NCBI GenBank assembly: GCA_019090615.1
Contig: JAHRVQ010000080.1
Coordinates: 1-54,767, forward strand
Reading direction: 5' to 3'
Length of the DNA: 54,767 bases
DNA from: Pseudomonadales bacterium
Lineage (GTDB): Bacteria > Pseudomonadota > Gammaproteobacteria > Pseudomonadales > Azotimanducaceae
Each line of letters opens with the position of its first letter. Position 1 is the first letter of the stretch. The translations under genes and the position numbers were made by a program. The notes under the pieces are model-generated. The model was not told the origin of the DNA. It ran no database searches and saw nothing but the letters and a program-made list of their open reading frames with translations. Positions 18,115 through 27,277 of the stretch are shown here, in pieces.

Positions 18115-18921
18115 ATGAAGCATAACGATAATCGACGAGTGATAAATATTTTGCGACTCAAATCGTCAAAAAATAAGAAGAAAAAGAAAAATGTTTTTTC
18201 AAACCTTCCAGAATGGTTTAAGAGGCCTCTCAGGATATTGTGGCGTTTGAGTTATCTTGGCTACGCCAGATATTGTCCGTTGTGTGAGAAATTTTCCAAT
18301 CGATTTGTTCAATTCGGAATAATACCTCGAGATGACGCTGCCTGTCCTCGGTGCAGAGCGCTTGAACGCCATCGCTTGCTCTGGTTATACTTGACTTGTC
18401 AGACCGATTTCTTTGACGGAAAAGCCAAAAAGATGTTGCATGTGGCGCCGGAACGTTGGCTTGAACCCAAATTTAGAAAAACCCTGCGCCAGGATTATTT
18501 AACAGCCGACCTTTATGATCCTGATGTCATGGTCAAAATGGACATTACTGATATTCAATACCCGGCGGCATCCTTCGATATCATTTATTGTAGCCATGTT
18601 CTAGAACATGTCCTTGATGATATCGGCGCAATGTCGGAGTTTCACCGGGTGCTAAAAGATGATGGCTGGGCAATATTGTTGGTGCCCATATCCGGTGACA
18701 AGACTTATGAAGATGTATCGATAGTCGACCCTGAAAGTCGTTTGGAAGCTTTTGGTCAATCAGATCATGTGCGTAAATATGGTCGTGATTATGTTGATAG
18801 GCTGAAGACGGCAGGCTTTATTGTGAACACCATCAGCGTTAATGACCTGGTTGATAAAGGTCGAGCCGAAAGGATGGGTTTAACTGAGGCAAGTGGAGAG
18901 ATATTTTACTGCACCAAGTGA
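18115..18921 (+). CDS. Zinc-site class I SAM methyltransferase
   Basis: A 268-residue methyltransferase. A metal-site head (residues about 55-85: YCPLCEKF...CPRCRALERHRLLWLYL) precedes a Rossmann methyltransferase domain. The acidic loop that binds SAM is YLTADLYDPDVMVKMDIT near 135-150, and the motif IIYCSHVLEHVLDD follows. This head-plus-core layout is common in methyltransferases of O-antigen and exopolysaccharide loci, and the divergent flippase operon fits that. The N-terminal tail (KSSKNKKKKKN) is strongly basic. There is no good ribosome site at the ATG, so a downstream start is possible. Confidence 0.85.
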   Translation: MKHNDNRRVINILRLKSSKNKKKKKNVFSNLPEWFKRPLRILWRLSYLGYARYCPLCEKFSNRFVQFGIIPRDDAACPRCRALERHRLLWLYLTCQTDFFDGKAKKMLHVAPERWLEPKFRKTLRQDYLTADLYDPDVMVKMDITDIQYPAASFDIIYCSHVLEHVLDDIGAMSEFHRVLKDDGWAILLVPISGDKTYEDVSIVDPESRLEAFGQSDHVRKYGRDYVDRLKTAGFIVNTISVNDLVDKGRAERMGLTEASGEIFYCTK

Positions 18922-19489
18922 TCCTAATAGCTATTTCCTTTGCCGTTTAGCGATATTTCAGAAGGGTGTTCGCGTGTTCAAGCTTTGCAATCGTAAATAT
19001 GTTCAGCTATAGAATGGCTTTCGTTGTTCAATGGGTAGTTCAATGGGTTGTGCATCGTGTTTATTTCTTGTCAGTCTGCATAATCCTTAATCTTATTGTA
19101 TATCCAGTTTAAGGCTGTTTTTTTTGGTTGATAAAGTAAAGAGGTTGTGTTTGGCGATTGATCGATGTGTTTTCCGATAACCTGTCAGCCTAAATTTAAC
19201 ACATCATGGGGGTGTTTATCTCACTATGAGGTACTTCGTGGTACAAGCAGAGTTTAGCCGTTAGTTTGTTGCAAAAAAACGGCCTACCAAATAGGTTGAA
19301 CTTCCTTTACAATGCGCCAAATCGTAAGTCAGCGTTAAGTTAGATTGACTTGTAATATTTTATTTTCTTTAGTCAATCTATTGTCGACATGTTTGTTGCT
19401 TGGTGGTTTTGCCAGAGGAATTCTCCGAAATATCTATGAGATATCTGATCATAAACAGAGAACGGTAATCGTTAAGCAGTTATAAACAG
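18922..19489. other. Long 5' region of PEP-CTERM gene
   Basis: No gene is visible. It holds the inverted repeat at 19341-19380. A start at 19559 for the gene would make the leader longer still. Short TTCAATGGGT direct repeats occur around 19027-19046. Confidence 0.4.
19341..19380. promoter_or_regulatory. 10-bp perfect inverted repeat with 20-base spacer
   Basis: TAGATTGACT at 19341-19350 and AGTCAATCTA at 19371-19380 are exact reverse complements, separated by an AT-rich spacer. It lies 110-150 bases upstream of the PEP-CTERM gene. It could be a dyad operator or a stem in the mRNA leader. Confidence 0.45.
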
Positions 19490-20089
19490 GTGGGCAGTAT
19501 GAACGTATCAGGATTGTTAAAGAGTAGCAGTGTTTTTTCAAGTGTCAGGGTCTATTTGATGTCAAATATTCGAGTGCTGGCCTTTTTAGTCCTGGGGCTT
19601 TTAGCCGGCACCTCACATGCTACCGTGGTAAATCAGCTGAATAGTGCTGGCGATATTATAGGCGCCACCGGGGTTTCAGTCGCTGGCAGTTTATATGATG
19701 TTGAATTTGTTACCGGCACTTGTCTTGCCGTGTTCACCAACTGTACGCAATTCAATCATGATTTTACATTCACCAGTGCAGCAGAAGCTTCTGATGCGGC
19801 GCAATCACTTTTCGATCAGGTTTTTCCTGCGGATGCGATAGGTCTCGTTGATGTTGTGACTGTTTTCGACGTTCTGGGTGGTACCGTGGTCTTCGGCAAA
19901 GACGTAAATTTCCATGGTTCAGATCCGTCAGGGAATTTTGTTGGTGATACCGCAGACCATAATTTTGTTACCCGGACATTTGCGAAATGGAGTACTGCCG
20001 CGCCATCTTCAGTGCCTGAGCCCTCGACGTTTGGTCTTATTGCTTTAGGTATCTGCGGTTTGATTTTTAGCCGAAAACGGAAAGTATAA
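19490..20089 (+). CDS. PEP-CTERM sorting domain protein
   Basis: A 199-residue (GTG 19490) or 176-residue (ATG 19559) exported protein. A signal peptide sits in the MSNIRVLAFLVLGLLAGTSHA segment, which favours the ATG at 19559 as the true start. The C-terminus is VPEPS followed by a hydrophobic segment and the basic tail SRKRKV, a clear PEP-CTERM signal. The middle (ATVVNQLNSAGDIIGATGVSV onwards) is an all-beta, Gly/Ser-rich region with no catalytic motif. It is probably a matrix or surface structural protein. Neither this gene nor its neighbours encode exosortase. Confidence 0.85.
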   Translation: MGSMNVSGLLKSSSVFSSVRVYLMSNIRVLAFLVLGLLAGTSHATVVNQLNSAGDIIGATGVSVAGSLYDVEFVTGTCLAVFTNCTQFNHDFTFTSAAEASDAAQSLFDQVFPADAIGLVDVVTVFDVLGGTVVFGKDVNFHGSDPSGNFVGDTADHNFVTRTFAKWSTAAPSSVPEPSTFGLIALGICGLIFSRKRKV

Positions 20090-20146
20090 AGAATATCTGA
20101 AAAAAAGGGGTGATGAAGTGCGACATTAACCTGTTGCTGTATGTAT

Positions 20147-20178
20147 GTTGTCCCCCTGTTGTCCCCCTGTTGTCCCCT
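20147..20178. repeat. 11-bp tandem repeat, about 3 copies
   Basis: Two perfect units of GTTGTCCCCCT and a third lacking one C, just downstream of the PEP-CTERM gene and ahead of a hairpin. Confidence 0.7.
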
Positions 20179-20201
20179 ATTAGGGGTGCTGGTAAACTCA
20201 G

Positions 20202-20227
20202 TTCATGGTCGTTAATACGGCCATGAA
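20202..20227 (+). terminator. Probable hairpin terminator after PEP-CTERM gene
   Basis: An 11-bp stem with one G-U pair (TTCATGGTCGT / ACGGCCATGAA) and a TAAT loop, followed by only a short TTT. It lies 110 bases past the gene end. The stem is strong but the U-tract is weak, so it may be a REP-type hairpin. Confidence 0.45.
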
Positions 20228-20968
20228 TTTCCCCAGATTTTATTCCAGGCTGGTTAAATCTGTCGTAACAATTTCTCTGCAGTAAAGCATTAAGTCTTGT
20301 TTTAGCGTCCCCCCCTGATTAAGCCCGTGCCAAGCTTTGTAAACCCCTAGATTGTCCATGATGACCACTCATTATTTCAATAACTAATTGGATTGAGTAA
20401 AACGCGGCTATTTTCTGGGGTTGCGTTTGTTAGCGACAGCGCTATTAAAACCAATGTGCCAAGCCAATGAATGTTACTCAGGACAAAGGTTATATGGGCT
20501 ACATAATATCCAAACACATAGTGGTTTTAACGAACAGCCAGGTTAGGTAGGTCCTGGAAAAAAATGCTTAGCTCTAACAGCGCCATGACCAGCGTTAAAA
20601 TTCCTTTTTATGTATTGTCTTTATCCCTCAGTTACGGGAAGTAAGTAGGTGAATGGTTATACGACCCGGAAATTATTTTTATTTTCCATGAAGCACTTTG
20701 AAAATAAGTAAAATATATAGGAAAAATTTGAGCCGCCGGAAAAATTGCAGCGAAAACAGCATGTTAGAATTTATGAATTTTAAAGTGTAAAGTATGTCGA
20801 CGAATTTATAGGCGGTATAGTTAGATCGTGCCGGCCTTGCGTAATCAGGTACAGGTTTTTTCGACTTGTAAGGTTTGATGGCAATGTAAACTAGCGGCGT
20901 AAAACTGCATAATTTTCCATGCCCAAACGTATCTTAACTCGGGCATTTACTAATACAGCGCATTGACT

Positions 20969-22900
20969 ATGAAGGTAGAAAAAAACAACCCGCTTGCCCG
21001 CCAACAAAAACAGCCTGGCAGCACAACGAAGATAATATTGGGTGTGATTACGGCTTTGGCTGTGTTGATCACCATTGGCCTACCGGCTGTTATTCAGTTG
21101 CTTATTGTTGATGCGCTCAAAGGTCAGGGCGCTGATCAAGTCAGTATTGGCGATGTTGATATCAACCTTTTCACGGGCAAGTTTTCGATTCATCAGTTGT
21201 TAATCAGCACCAAAGAGCATCCTGCATTAACGGTCGAAACGCTGAGTATAAATGCGCCCTATTGGCAGGCGCTTAACAACCAGATCACAGTGAAACAAAT
21301 TTTTCTGCGTAATGCACTGATACCTATTGTGCAGCAGCGCGACGGTTCGACCATCATCGGTTTACCTTTGGCTTCTAACCCAGTTTTATCGACAGAGGAG
21401 CGTCTAGCCGAACCGCTAGAACAACCACCGGCGGAGCAACCACCGGCAGAGAAAGCGGGTTTTAATATCAACGGCTGGCAATTTATGCTGCAACAATTGC
21501 AGGTTGAAAATGTAACACTGCGATTCATCACCGCGACGATAAACAATGCCCTGGAAATTCACTCACTGCAACTCAATGACCTTACCAATGGATCTAACCA
21601 ACGCAGTGAGTTATCGGTTGTTGCATCCATTGTTGATTTGAGAGAAGCATCTAATATAAAAATGGCTGCGCAAAATATTCATCTAAATAGTAGTCAGGCA
21701 ATCACTTACGAAGAAAATTCAAAGGCAATTATGTTTGACCCCAGGGGTGAACTTAGCATTGAATCTATGTCCCTGCAGTATGAAAACTTGCAGCTAGAAA
21801 CTCAACTTCAAAATGCGGGGTTTGCAATGACCCTAGGTTATGCGCCAGACAATGTTGAACCACTGAGCTGGTATATTAGCAGTTTAAAATTAAACCAGTT
21901 TGAGGGGCAATTTACCGATGATAATATCAAACCGATGTTTTCAACAGATTTTGAAATTCAATCGCTAGCGCTTGGGCCTGTTGATAATCAGTTGCCGGAT
22001 AGAGATACTGCCATTTCACTGGATGCAACCATTGACAGTTATTCGGTATTATCTGCCGCAGGTACTGTCAAACCGCTGGCGAAGAAAATATCTGCGGACC
22101 TGAAAGTAAGCATGACATCGCTTGAGCTAGTGCCGTTTTCTGCCTATATCGAACCTGCCATTGGCTACCATATTCAAACCGGAAAATTAAACCTTGATGC
22201 TGATATAAATGTCAGTCAGGATCAACTGGATTCAAAAGCAGGCATTACGCTTAATAACATCAAGCTGGTGCCGGCAACTGATGGAGCGGCCGAAAAACTT
22301 GCCAGGCAGTTGATCATGCCACTAGATCAGGCGCTTTCTCTTTTGCGGGATGATGATAACAACGTTGAGGTCGATATACCCATCCTTGGAGATATCAAAA
22401 ATCCACAATTCAAGATCAACGATGTGCTTAAACAGGCCGCTGCAAAAGCTACCAAATATGCAGCTGTTACCGTACTAAAAAATACCTTATTACCTCAGGC
22501 TACTCTGATCTCTATTGCAGAGTTTGCCTACGATCAGGGTAAATCTCTGGCTGCATTAAAGCTTGAGCCGCTTATTTTTATACCCGAACAGCTTGATTTG
22601 AATAATGATCAGAATAACTACCTAAAGAAACTAGCCGAGCTGGCGCAGCAACGGCCAGAACTCAGGATACGTTTTTGTGCCGTGGGTTACTTCGCTATTT
22701 CAGCGTCTACACCTGATGATGAAAATCAAGTACGGAAATTCAGGGCATTGGAACGGGCAACACAACTGGCGAATAAAACCAGGCATGTGTTAATTGAAAA
22801 ATTCGATACCAATCCTGAGCAGTTGTTTCGTTGTCAGTCCACAATAGAATCGGTGAATAACAGCCCAACCGAAGCTGCGCGGGTGAATCTATTGCTTTAA
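20969..22900 (+). CDS. DUF748 family membrane-anchored protein
   Basis: A 643-residue protein with one N-terminal membrane segment (about residues 20-45, IILGVITALAVLITIGLPAVI), then a long periplasmic region. The phrase VSIGDVDINLFTGKFSIHQL is the start of the DUF748 module, an AsmA-like repeated beta fold. Related AsmA/TamB proteins are thought to help lipid or outer-membrane protein transport. The C-terminal 100 residues (RPELRIRFCAVGYF) resemble the OmpA-like tail of many DUF748 proteins. The start is at ATG 20969; TTG 20963 is an alternative. It is monocistronic. Confidence 0.8.
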   Translation: MKVEKNNPLARQQKQPGSTTKIILGVITALAVLITIGLPAVIQLLIVDALKGQGADQVSIGDVDINLFTGKFSIHQLLISTKEHPALTVETLSINAPYWQALNNQITVKQIFLRNALIPIVQQRDGSTIIGLPLASNPVLSTEERLAEPLEQPPAEQPPAEKAGFNINGWQFMLQQLQVENVTLRFITATINNALEIHSLQLNDLTNGSNQRSELSVVASIVDLREASNIKMAAQNIHLNSSQAITYEENSKAIMFDPRGELSIESMSLQYENLQLETQLQNAGFAMTLGYAPDNVEPLSWYISSLKLNQFEGQFTDDNIKPMFSTDFEIQSLALGPVDNQLPDRDTAISLDATIDSYSVLSAAGTVKPLAKKISADLKVSMTSLELVPFSAYIEPAIGYHIQTGKLNLDADINVSQDQLDSKAGITLNNIKLVPATDGAAEKLARQLIMPLDQALSLLRDDDNNVEVDIPILGDIKNPQFKINDVLKQAAAKATKYAAVTVLKNTLLPQATLISIAEFAYDQGKSLAALKLEPLIFIPEQLDLNNDQNNYLKKLAELAQQRPELRIRFCAVGYFAISASTPDDENQVRKFRALERATQLANKTRHVLIEKFDTNPEQLFRCQSTIESVNNSPTEAARVNLLL

Positions 22901-23010
22901 TCGATGGCCAGATTGGGTTAACAAGAGTTCACTTTGGTTTACACAGTGGGCTATAGGTATAGTAGTATCAATCGGTATCACTGACGGTGCAGGTTATCGG
23001 TTACAAGCAT
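22901..23010. other. Short gap before VOC fragment
   Basis: No gene or terminator is evident. The decayed VOC fragment begins immediately after it. Confidence 0.3.
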
Positions 23011-23139
23011 ATGCGCATAGCGGTTAACGAGGTTGAACGGTCAAAGAAATTTTATGTCAAGATGTCTGGCATGAAAGAGACCGTTGAAGTTCGCAGCCAA
23101 ATCATGCTTCGTGATTTGAAACTGCCTGCAGACCTGTGA
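23011..23139 (+). pseudogene. Truncated VOC/glyoxalase-fold gene fragment
   Basis: A 42-residue open frame (ATG 23011, TGA 23137-23139) reads MRIAVNEVERSKKFYVKMSG. The phrase is the conserved first strand and helix of the VOC superfamily (glyoxalase, dioxygenase and bleomycin-resistance fold), where it is usually followed by another 80 to 100 residues. Here it goes MKETVEV and then to an unrelated tail and a stop. It therefore looks like the 5' end of a VOC gene that lost its remainder. It lies between the DUF748 gene and the hydrolase gene. Confidence 0.6.
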
Positions 23140-23246
23140 GTCAGGGGTACTAATATTTAAGGAATCATTTAAGGAGCCTTCTTATCGATATTCAATGGCA
23201 AACTGCAATAGACAAGCATGATCGGATCTGTGAAGAATTTGAAATA

Positions 23247-23963
23247 TTGCATGAATCCGGTAGAAAGATTACCGGTGCGCTCTGGTTGCCAGAGCCAGGC
23301 AAAGCAGATTCAACTGCCGAACCTACTTTAGTCTGCTTTGGCCACGGTGCCTCTGGTGACCGGTTTCAAACACCGATCTGTTCGCTAGCCTATAGATTCA
23401 CCGTTGAAGCCGGTTTGCCAGTATTATCCCTGGATGGGCCTGTACATGGTTTAAGGCAAAAAGGTGAAGGTGGTCGAGCCGCGCTGTATCCGGAATTGCA
23501 GCGGCAGGATTCTGTACGGGACATGATTGAAGACTGGCACGTTGCGGTTGCCTGCGTGCAAGCAAGAAAAGAAGTCGGCCAGGGCAAGCTGGCTTATTTT
23601 GGTTTATCTATGGGGTCTATCTATGGCATCCCGTTTTTGGGTACCCGCACTGATGTTATTGTGGCGGCAATTGGTCTGCTTGGCGCGGCGGAAAATTTTC
23701 CGCATAGCGCTGCAGTTATTGCGGCGGCAAAAAAGATCAGCTGCCCGCTGGTGTTTTTTATGCAGCTAGAGGACGAGCTATTCGAAAGAGAACACTGTTT
23801 ACACTTATTTGACCAGTTGGCCTCAGTGGATAAACGCCTCCATGCCAACCCAGGCTTACATCCAGAAATCCCTGATGAGGAAATAGACTATGCATTTCAA
23901 TTTATGCGTGGTCATATTGCCGGCACTATCAAACGTCGTGTTGTAGGTTTGTTGGCTGAATAG
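23247..23963 (+). CDS. Dienelactone-hydrolase-like alpha/beta hydrolase
   Basis: A 238-residue alpha/beta hydrolase with the nucleophile elbow GLSMGS near residue 125. The acid candidate is DEL in the FMQLEDELFERE segment and the His is in NPGLHPEIPDEE near 210. There is no signal peptide. The start is a problem: TTG 23247 has no ribosome site, while the frame stays open upstream and an AAGGAG lies at 23171-23176, 7 bases before an ATC at 23184. The protein probably begins there with a rare start codon or the sequence has an error. Start at 23184 would add 21 residues. The substrate is unknown. Confidence 0.75.
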   Translation: MHESGRKITGALWLPEPGKADSTAEPTLVCFGHGASGDRFQTPICSLAYRFTVEAGLPVLSLDGPVHGLRQKGEGGRAALYPELQRQDSVRDMIEDWHVAVACVQARKEVGQGKLAYFGLSMGSIYGIPFLGTRTDVIVAAIGLLGAAENFPHSAAVIAAAKKISCPLVFFMQLEDELFEREHCLHLFDQLASVDKRLHANPGLHPEIPDEEIDYAFQFMRGHIAGTIKRRVVGLLAE

Positions 23964-24037
23964 CCTGCCCAGAACTTTGATTGTCAAACAATCACGATCT
24001 ACTGTAGGGTTGATCGTGCAATCAGCGCCATTGGATA

Positions 24038-24073
24038 AATAATGTATACAATAAAGTATACAATAATGTATAC
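24038..24073. repeat. 12-bp tandem repeat, 3 copies
   Basis: Three units of AATAATGTATAC (middle unit AATAAAGTATAC), about 80 bases before the luciferase-like oxidoreductase gene. Confidence 0.75.
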
Positions 24074-24101
24074 AGCAAACGTAAACATTCCTAAACAACA
24101 T

Positions 24102-24131
24102 AGTAGAGATACAGTAGAGATACAGTAGACA
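24102..24131. repeat. 11-bp tandem repeat, 2.7 copies
   Basis: Two exact units of AGTAGAGATAC and part of a third, immediately upstream of the start at 24154. With the array at 24038 it fills most of the leader region. Confidence 0.7.
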
Positions 24132-24153
24132 CCAGGTAAGTAGGGTATAGAGC

Positions 24154-25086
24154 ATGGATATAAAAGTCGGTATGGACATCCCCAGCAAATTTTGGCTTAG
24201 TAGCCTGGAGGAAAAATCCCAGTTATTAAATTCAATTTACGACGGTGGCGTTGATCATATATTTTTTGGTGACCATGTTGCTTTTCACGATGGCACGGGT
24301 AGCGATGGTTTTGTAAAGATCGCCGCATTATCACAGCTTCATCCCAAATTGGGTTTAATGATTAGCATTTATCTGCTACCGCTACGCCACCCACTGCCTG
24401 TTGCCAGGCAACTTGCATCGATGCACGAAATTGCTCCAGGTCGCGTTATTTTCGGTGTTGGTATAGGTGGTGAAGATCGCCATGAAGTGGAAATATGTGG
24501 CGTTGACCCAGCAACAAGAGGTAAACGGACTAACGAATCACTTGAAATTTTACGTGGCTTGATGGCTGGTGAAAAAGTCGACTTTAACGGTGAGACACTA
24601 ACGGTTAAAGGGGCTATTGTTAAACCCATAATCAGTAAACAGATTCCCATTATTGTTGGTGGTCGCTCAAATGCAGCGTTAAAACGTACCGCACAATTTG
24701 GTGATGGCTGGATTGCCGCCTGGTGTTCGGTCAAACGCTTCAAAGAAGCGTTATTATTGATCGACCAAACCGCTGCTGCCAATCAACGCAAGGTGGATTG
24801 GCAGCATGGCTATCAACCCTGGGTAGGTCTTGCAGACACTAAAGCGGAGGCACGGGCGTTGGTCGCTGCTGAAATGGAAGCATTCTATAAAATCCCCTTC
24901 GAAAAGTTCGAGCGCTATACGCCGTATGGTACCCCAGAGGATGTTGCGAACTTTCTTAGCCCTTATGTTGAAAATGGTGCCAAGATAATCAATCTTAAGA
25001 TCATTGCTGGGTCGGATAAGATCTGTGCCGCTGGCGGCGGCGAAATTGCTAGCAGGCTGAAACAGGCTGCGAGGAATATAAATTGA
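24154..25086 (+). CDS. LLM-class luciferase-like oxidoreductase
   Basis: A 310-residue TIM-barrel flavin enzyme of the luciferase-like monooxygenase superfamily, which binds FMN or F420. Characteristic segments are DHIFFGDHVAFHDG (about 30-43), the loop LHPKLGLMISIYLLPLRHPL and VIFGVGIGGEDRHE (about 100), and QIPIIVGGRSNAALKRTAQFGDGW (about 165-190). All are intact. It is commonly called an F420-dependent oxidoreductase, but the cofactor cannot be decided here. The likely role is oxidation or reduction in a lipid or xenobiotic route, in line with the Rieske oxygenase genes next door on the other strand. Confidence 0.88.
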   Translation: MDIKVGMDIPSKFWLSSLEEKSQLLNSIYDGGVDHIFFGDHVAFHDGTGSDGFVKIAALSQLHPKLGLMISIYLLPLRHPLPVARQLASMHEIAPGRVIFGVGIGGEDRHEVEICGVDPATRGKRTNESLEILRGLMAGEKVDFNGETLTVKGAIVKPIISKQIPIIVGGRSNAALKRTAQFGDGWIAAWCSVKRFKEALLLIDQTAAANQRKVDWQHGYQPWVGLADTKAEARALVAAEMEAFYKIPFEKFERYTPYGTPEDVANFLSPYVENGAKIINLKIIAGSDKICAAGGGEIASRLKQAARNIN

Positions 25087-25155
25087 TTTGATTGACGGGT
25101 TCTTGATGACCCGCCCTTTGCTGAGGAGCTTTTACCCGTTTATATAATCTGGTGA

Positions 25156-25695
25156 TTACAGGATAAAAGCAACTCGCCCATGGGGTCGAAGTTCCTGCAA
25201 ATCGAGCACCGAGCGCTTATGACGGATGACAAAACCGTATTCTCCACCTCGCTCCAGCTGATAAATGGAATGCCCAGGGAATATTTGTTGTACCGCTTCC
25301 TGAGAGCGATATACAACGAAGTTACATTTGAATACGAAGCTGCCATCAGCACGTTCAACTGCGGTAACATTGGAGACCATACGTCTTAGTGTGGAACGCG
25401 GGTTCTCTGCCCAGTTGGTGCCATTCATGGTTGAGCGTACTCTTTGTCTGAGCAGAAAACGATCATCTCGAACAAACATCAAATGTACATCAGGGTCAGC
25501 GTCTGGCTGGTCTGTTGAGGGGATTTCGTAAGCTAAATCTCCCTCAGCTGCCCATAGGGCAAACCATTTATCCAGTTGCCAGGTATCAAGTAGTTCAGCT
25601 TCCGTAATCAAATAGTTTTCCGCAGCAAAGCGTAATTGATTGTCCTGTAACATCACGTCATTCGGCGAAATGCTGGTTTCCTCGTTGACACTCAT
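25156..25695 (-). CDS. Aromatic-ring-hydroxylating dioxygenase beta subunit
   Basis: A 179-residue small (beta) subunit of a Rieske non-haem iron dioxygenase. The protein has the cone-shaped SnoaL/NTF2-like fold with the phrase EAELLDTWQLDKWFALWAAEGD at 32-53, which is typical of these subunits. It supports assembly of the alpha3beta3 enzyme and is not catalytic. The ATG overlaps the stop of the alpha gene by 4 bases (ATGA), so translation of the two is coupled. Confidence 0.88.
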   Translation of the reverse strand: MSVNEETSISPNDVMLQDNQLRFAAENYLITEAELLDTWQLDKWFALWAAEGDLAYEIPSTDQPDADPDVHLMFVRDDRFLLRQRVRSTMNGTNWAENPRSTLRRMVSNVTAVERADGSFVFKCNFVVYRSQEAVQQIFPGHSIYQLERGGEYGFVIRHKRSVLDLQELRPHGRVAFIL

Positions 25696-27086
25696 GAGCG
25701 GCTCCTCACAATCAGGTCGCTCTTTTCAACCTTCTCATAGGGTTCAATTTCTGCTTCTAATTCAGATGCAGCGCCAGTCATCATGGTATTCCAGTGACGC
25801 CAGAATACCCGCATCTGCACTTCTCCAGCGCCGACTAGTTCATCTTCAGATTTATCCATGCCGCGGGAAATGTCATTCCACGGATCTATTTCGTAAGATT
25901 CAAATCCTCTCTGACAACGGGCTAAAGCCTCGACGTCATCGGGTGTTGCCAGCCCAGCTGGGCCCCAAAATGTTAGAAAATCTGATTTTCTTGCCTCATG
26001 TAAGCCGGGTGATAAATCTGGCGGGCTAATCTCCCAGGACGTCACATCCATATACCCAGGTTCTTCTGGGTAGAATGCGCGTATCGTTGCGCCCATGCCC
26101 AGGTCATTAATGACCAGGTTAGGAAAGATCAGCATATTGCGCCCGCCGAGCATACGGTCGGTCCACTCTTCGCCATACAGTTTGACATATTCATCACGCC
26201 GCAGCATATGCTCTTGCTGTAAATGGCTGTCCGTAAACGCACGGCCTAATCCGCCACGGGATTTGCCCTTTGACAGGTCAGAACCACCTATTGAGACATG
26301 CCCATTACCAAGATCGGCGGTGCCATTGCCTTTGAGGGAGGTGCGTTTACGACGTACACCGACCCGCGCCTTTGAGCCCTTGCGCGCGTCAAATTCACTT
26401 TCTTTAACGCTGGCACTGACCATTTGCAGAAAACGATTATGTGTAGTGGCTGCATGATAGCCGTCAATGCTGTTTTCAACCAATAATTTCCAGTTGGCGT
26501 GCATAGTATAATATTGCGTACCACTGGAAACTTGCATCATATCGCCACAGGCCTGATCAGCAAGCAGGTCAATATAGTCGGTGGCGTTGCCCAGATATTC
26601 TTCCAGACTCTGGGTCTGTTCTTTATCCCAGCAGAGAAACCAGAAGCCGCGATAGCTGGCAGCATGTGCCGGGCGGGGCAGGCAGCGCTCGGCCCGTTTC
26701 CAGCCCGCAGGATAATCCTCTTCGGCGGGCATTGATGTTAACCTGCCTTCGGTGTTGAATTGCCAGCCATGGTAAAAACAGCGCATATTGCGCGCATTAC
26801 CTTCTTTGCGGGTCTCAAGGATCATGCCACGATGGGTGCAGACGTTGACCAGGACATTGATTTTATCGGTAGCGCTACGGGTGAATATAATGGGGCGCCC
26901 ACCTACCCGTCTGGTTCTGAAATCATTGACCTTATTCAACTCGGACTCGTGGCCCACATAGAGCCAACACTTCTCGAATATTTTCTTTTTTTCCAGATCA
27001 AGTATTTCCTGCTCAACCATGGTGGCGCGGTTGACCCAGAATTTCGGCGTTTCGCGGTCGTCAATAATATAGGGAAGCTGATTCAT
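25692..27086 (-). CDS. Rieske aromatic-ring-hydroxylating dioxygenase alpha subunit
   Basis: A 464-residue catalytic subunit. The Rieske [2Fe-2S] ligands are Cys83-x-His85 and Cys103-x2-His106. The mononuclear iron site has His211 and His216 in DGYHAATTH, with bridge Asp208 linking the two centres across subunits, and its third ligand, an Asp, is expected in the C-terminal half. No ferredoxin or reductase gene is beside it, so electrons must come from elsewhere. The substrate is unknown; steroid, aromatic acid or terpenoid are possible. GAGG lies about 8 bases before the ATG. It is the first gene of a two-gene unit. Confidence 0.92.
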   Translation of the reverse strand: MNQLPYIIDDRETPKFWVNRATMVEQEILDLEKKKIFEKCWLYVGHESELNKVNDFRTRRVGGRPIIFTRSATDKINVLVNVCTHRGMILETRKEGNARNMRCFYHGWQFNTEGRLTSMPAEEDYPAGWKRAERCLPRPAHAASYRGFWFLCWDKEQTQSLEEYLGNATDYIDLLADQACGDMMQVSSGTQYYTMHANWKLLVENSIDGYHAATTHNRFLQMVSASVKESEFDARKGSKARVGVRRKRTSLKGNGTADLGNGHVSIGGSDLSKGKSRGGLGRAFTDSHLQQEHMLRRDEYVKLYGEEWTDRMLGGRNMLIFPNLVINDLGMGATIRAFYPEEPGYMDVTSWEISPPDLSPGLHEARKSDFLTFWGPAGLATPDDVEALARCQRGFESYEIDPWNDISRGMDKSEDELVGAGEVQMRVFWRHWNTMMTGAASELEAEIEPYEKVEKSDLIVRSRS

Positions 27087-27163
27087 TCTGGATCCTCTTT
27101 ACCTGCCTCTGGGGCAGGCAAAATCACAAAGATGGAGGTATTGTCCACGGAGTCATTTGACGT

Positions 27164-27199
27164 GATCAATCTACATGATCAATCTACATGATCAATAAT
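27164..27199. repeat. 13-bp tandem repeat, about 2.8 copies
   Basis: Two exact GATCAATCTACAT units and part of a third, 80 to 110 bases upstream of the Rieske alpha gene start. Confidence 0.7.
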
Positions 27200-27277
27200 C
27201 GCCTGACTTACGCGCAGTATGATAAGCAAAACTGTAAACAAGCGTCAATACTTCATATAACGCAGACCTGGCGTAAT

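Larger units (their letters stand above)
20090..20962. other. 873-base gap with repeat and hairpin
   Basis: No gene is visible on either strand. It holds the 11-bp tandem repeat at 20147-20178 and the hairpin at 20202-20227. The remainder, to the start of the DUF748 gene, is AT-rich and shows nothing I can support. Confidence 0.5.
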
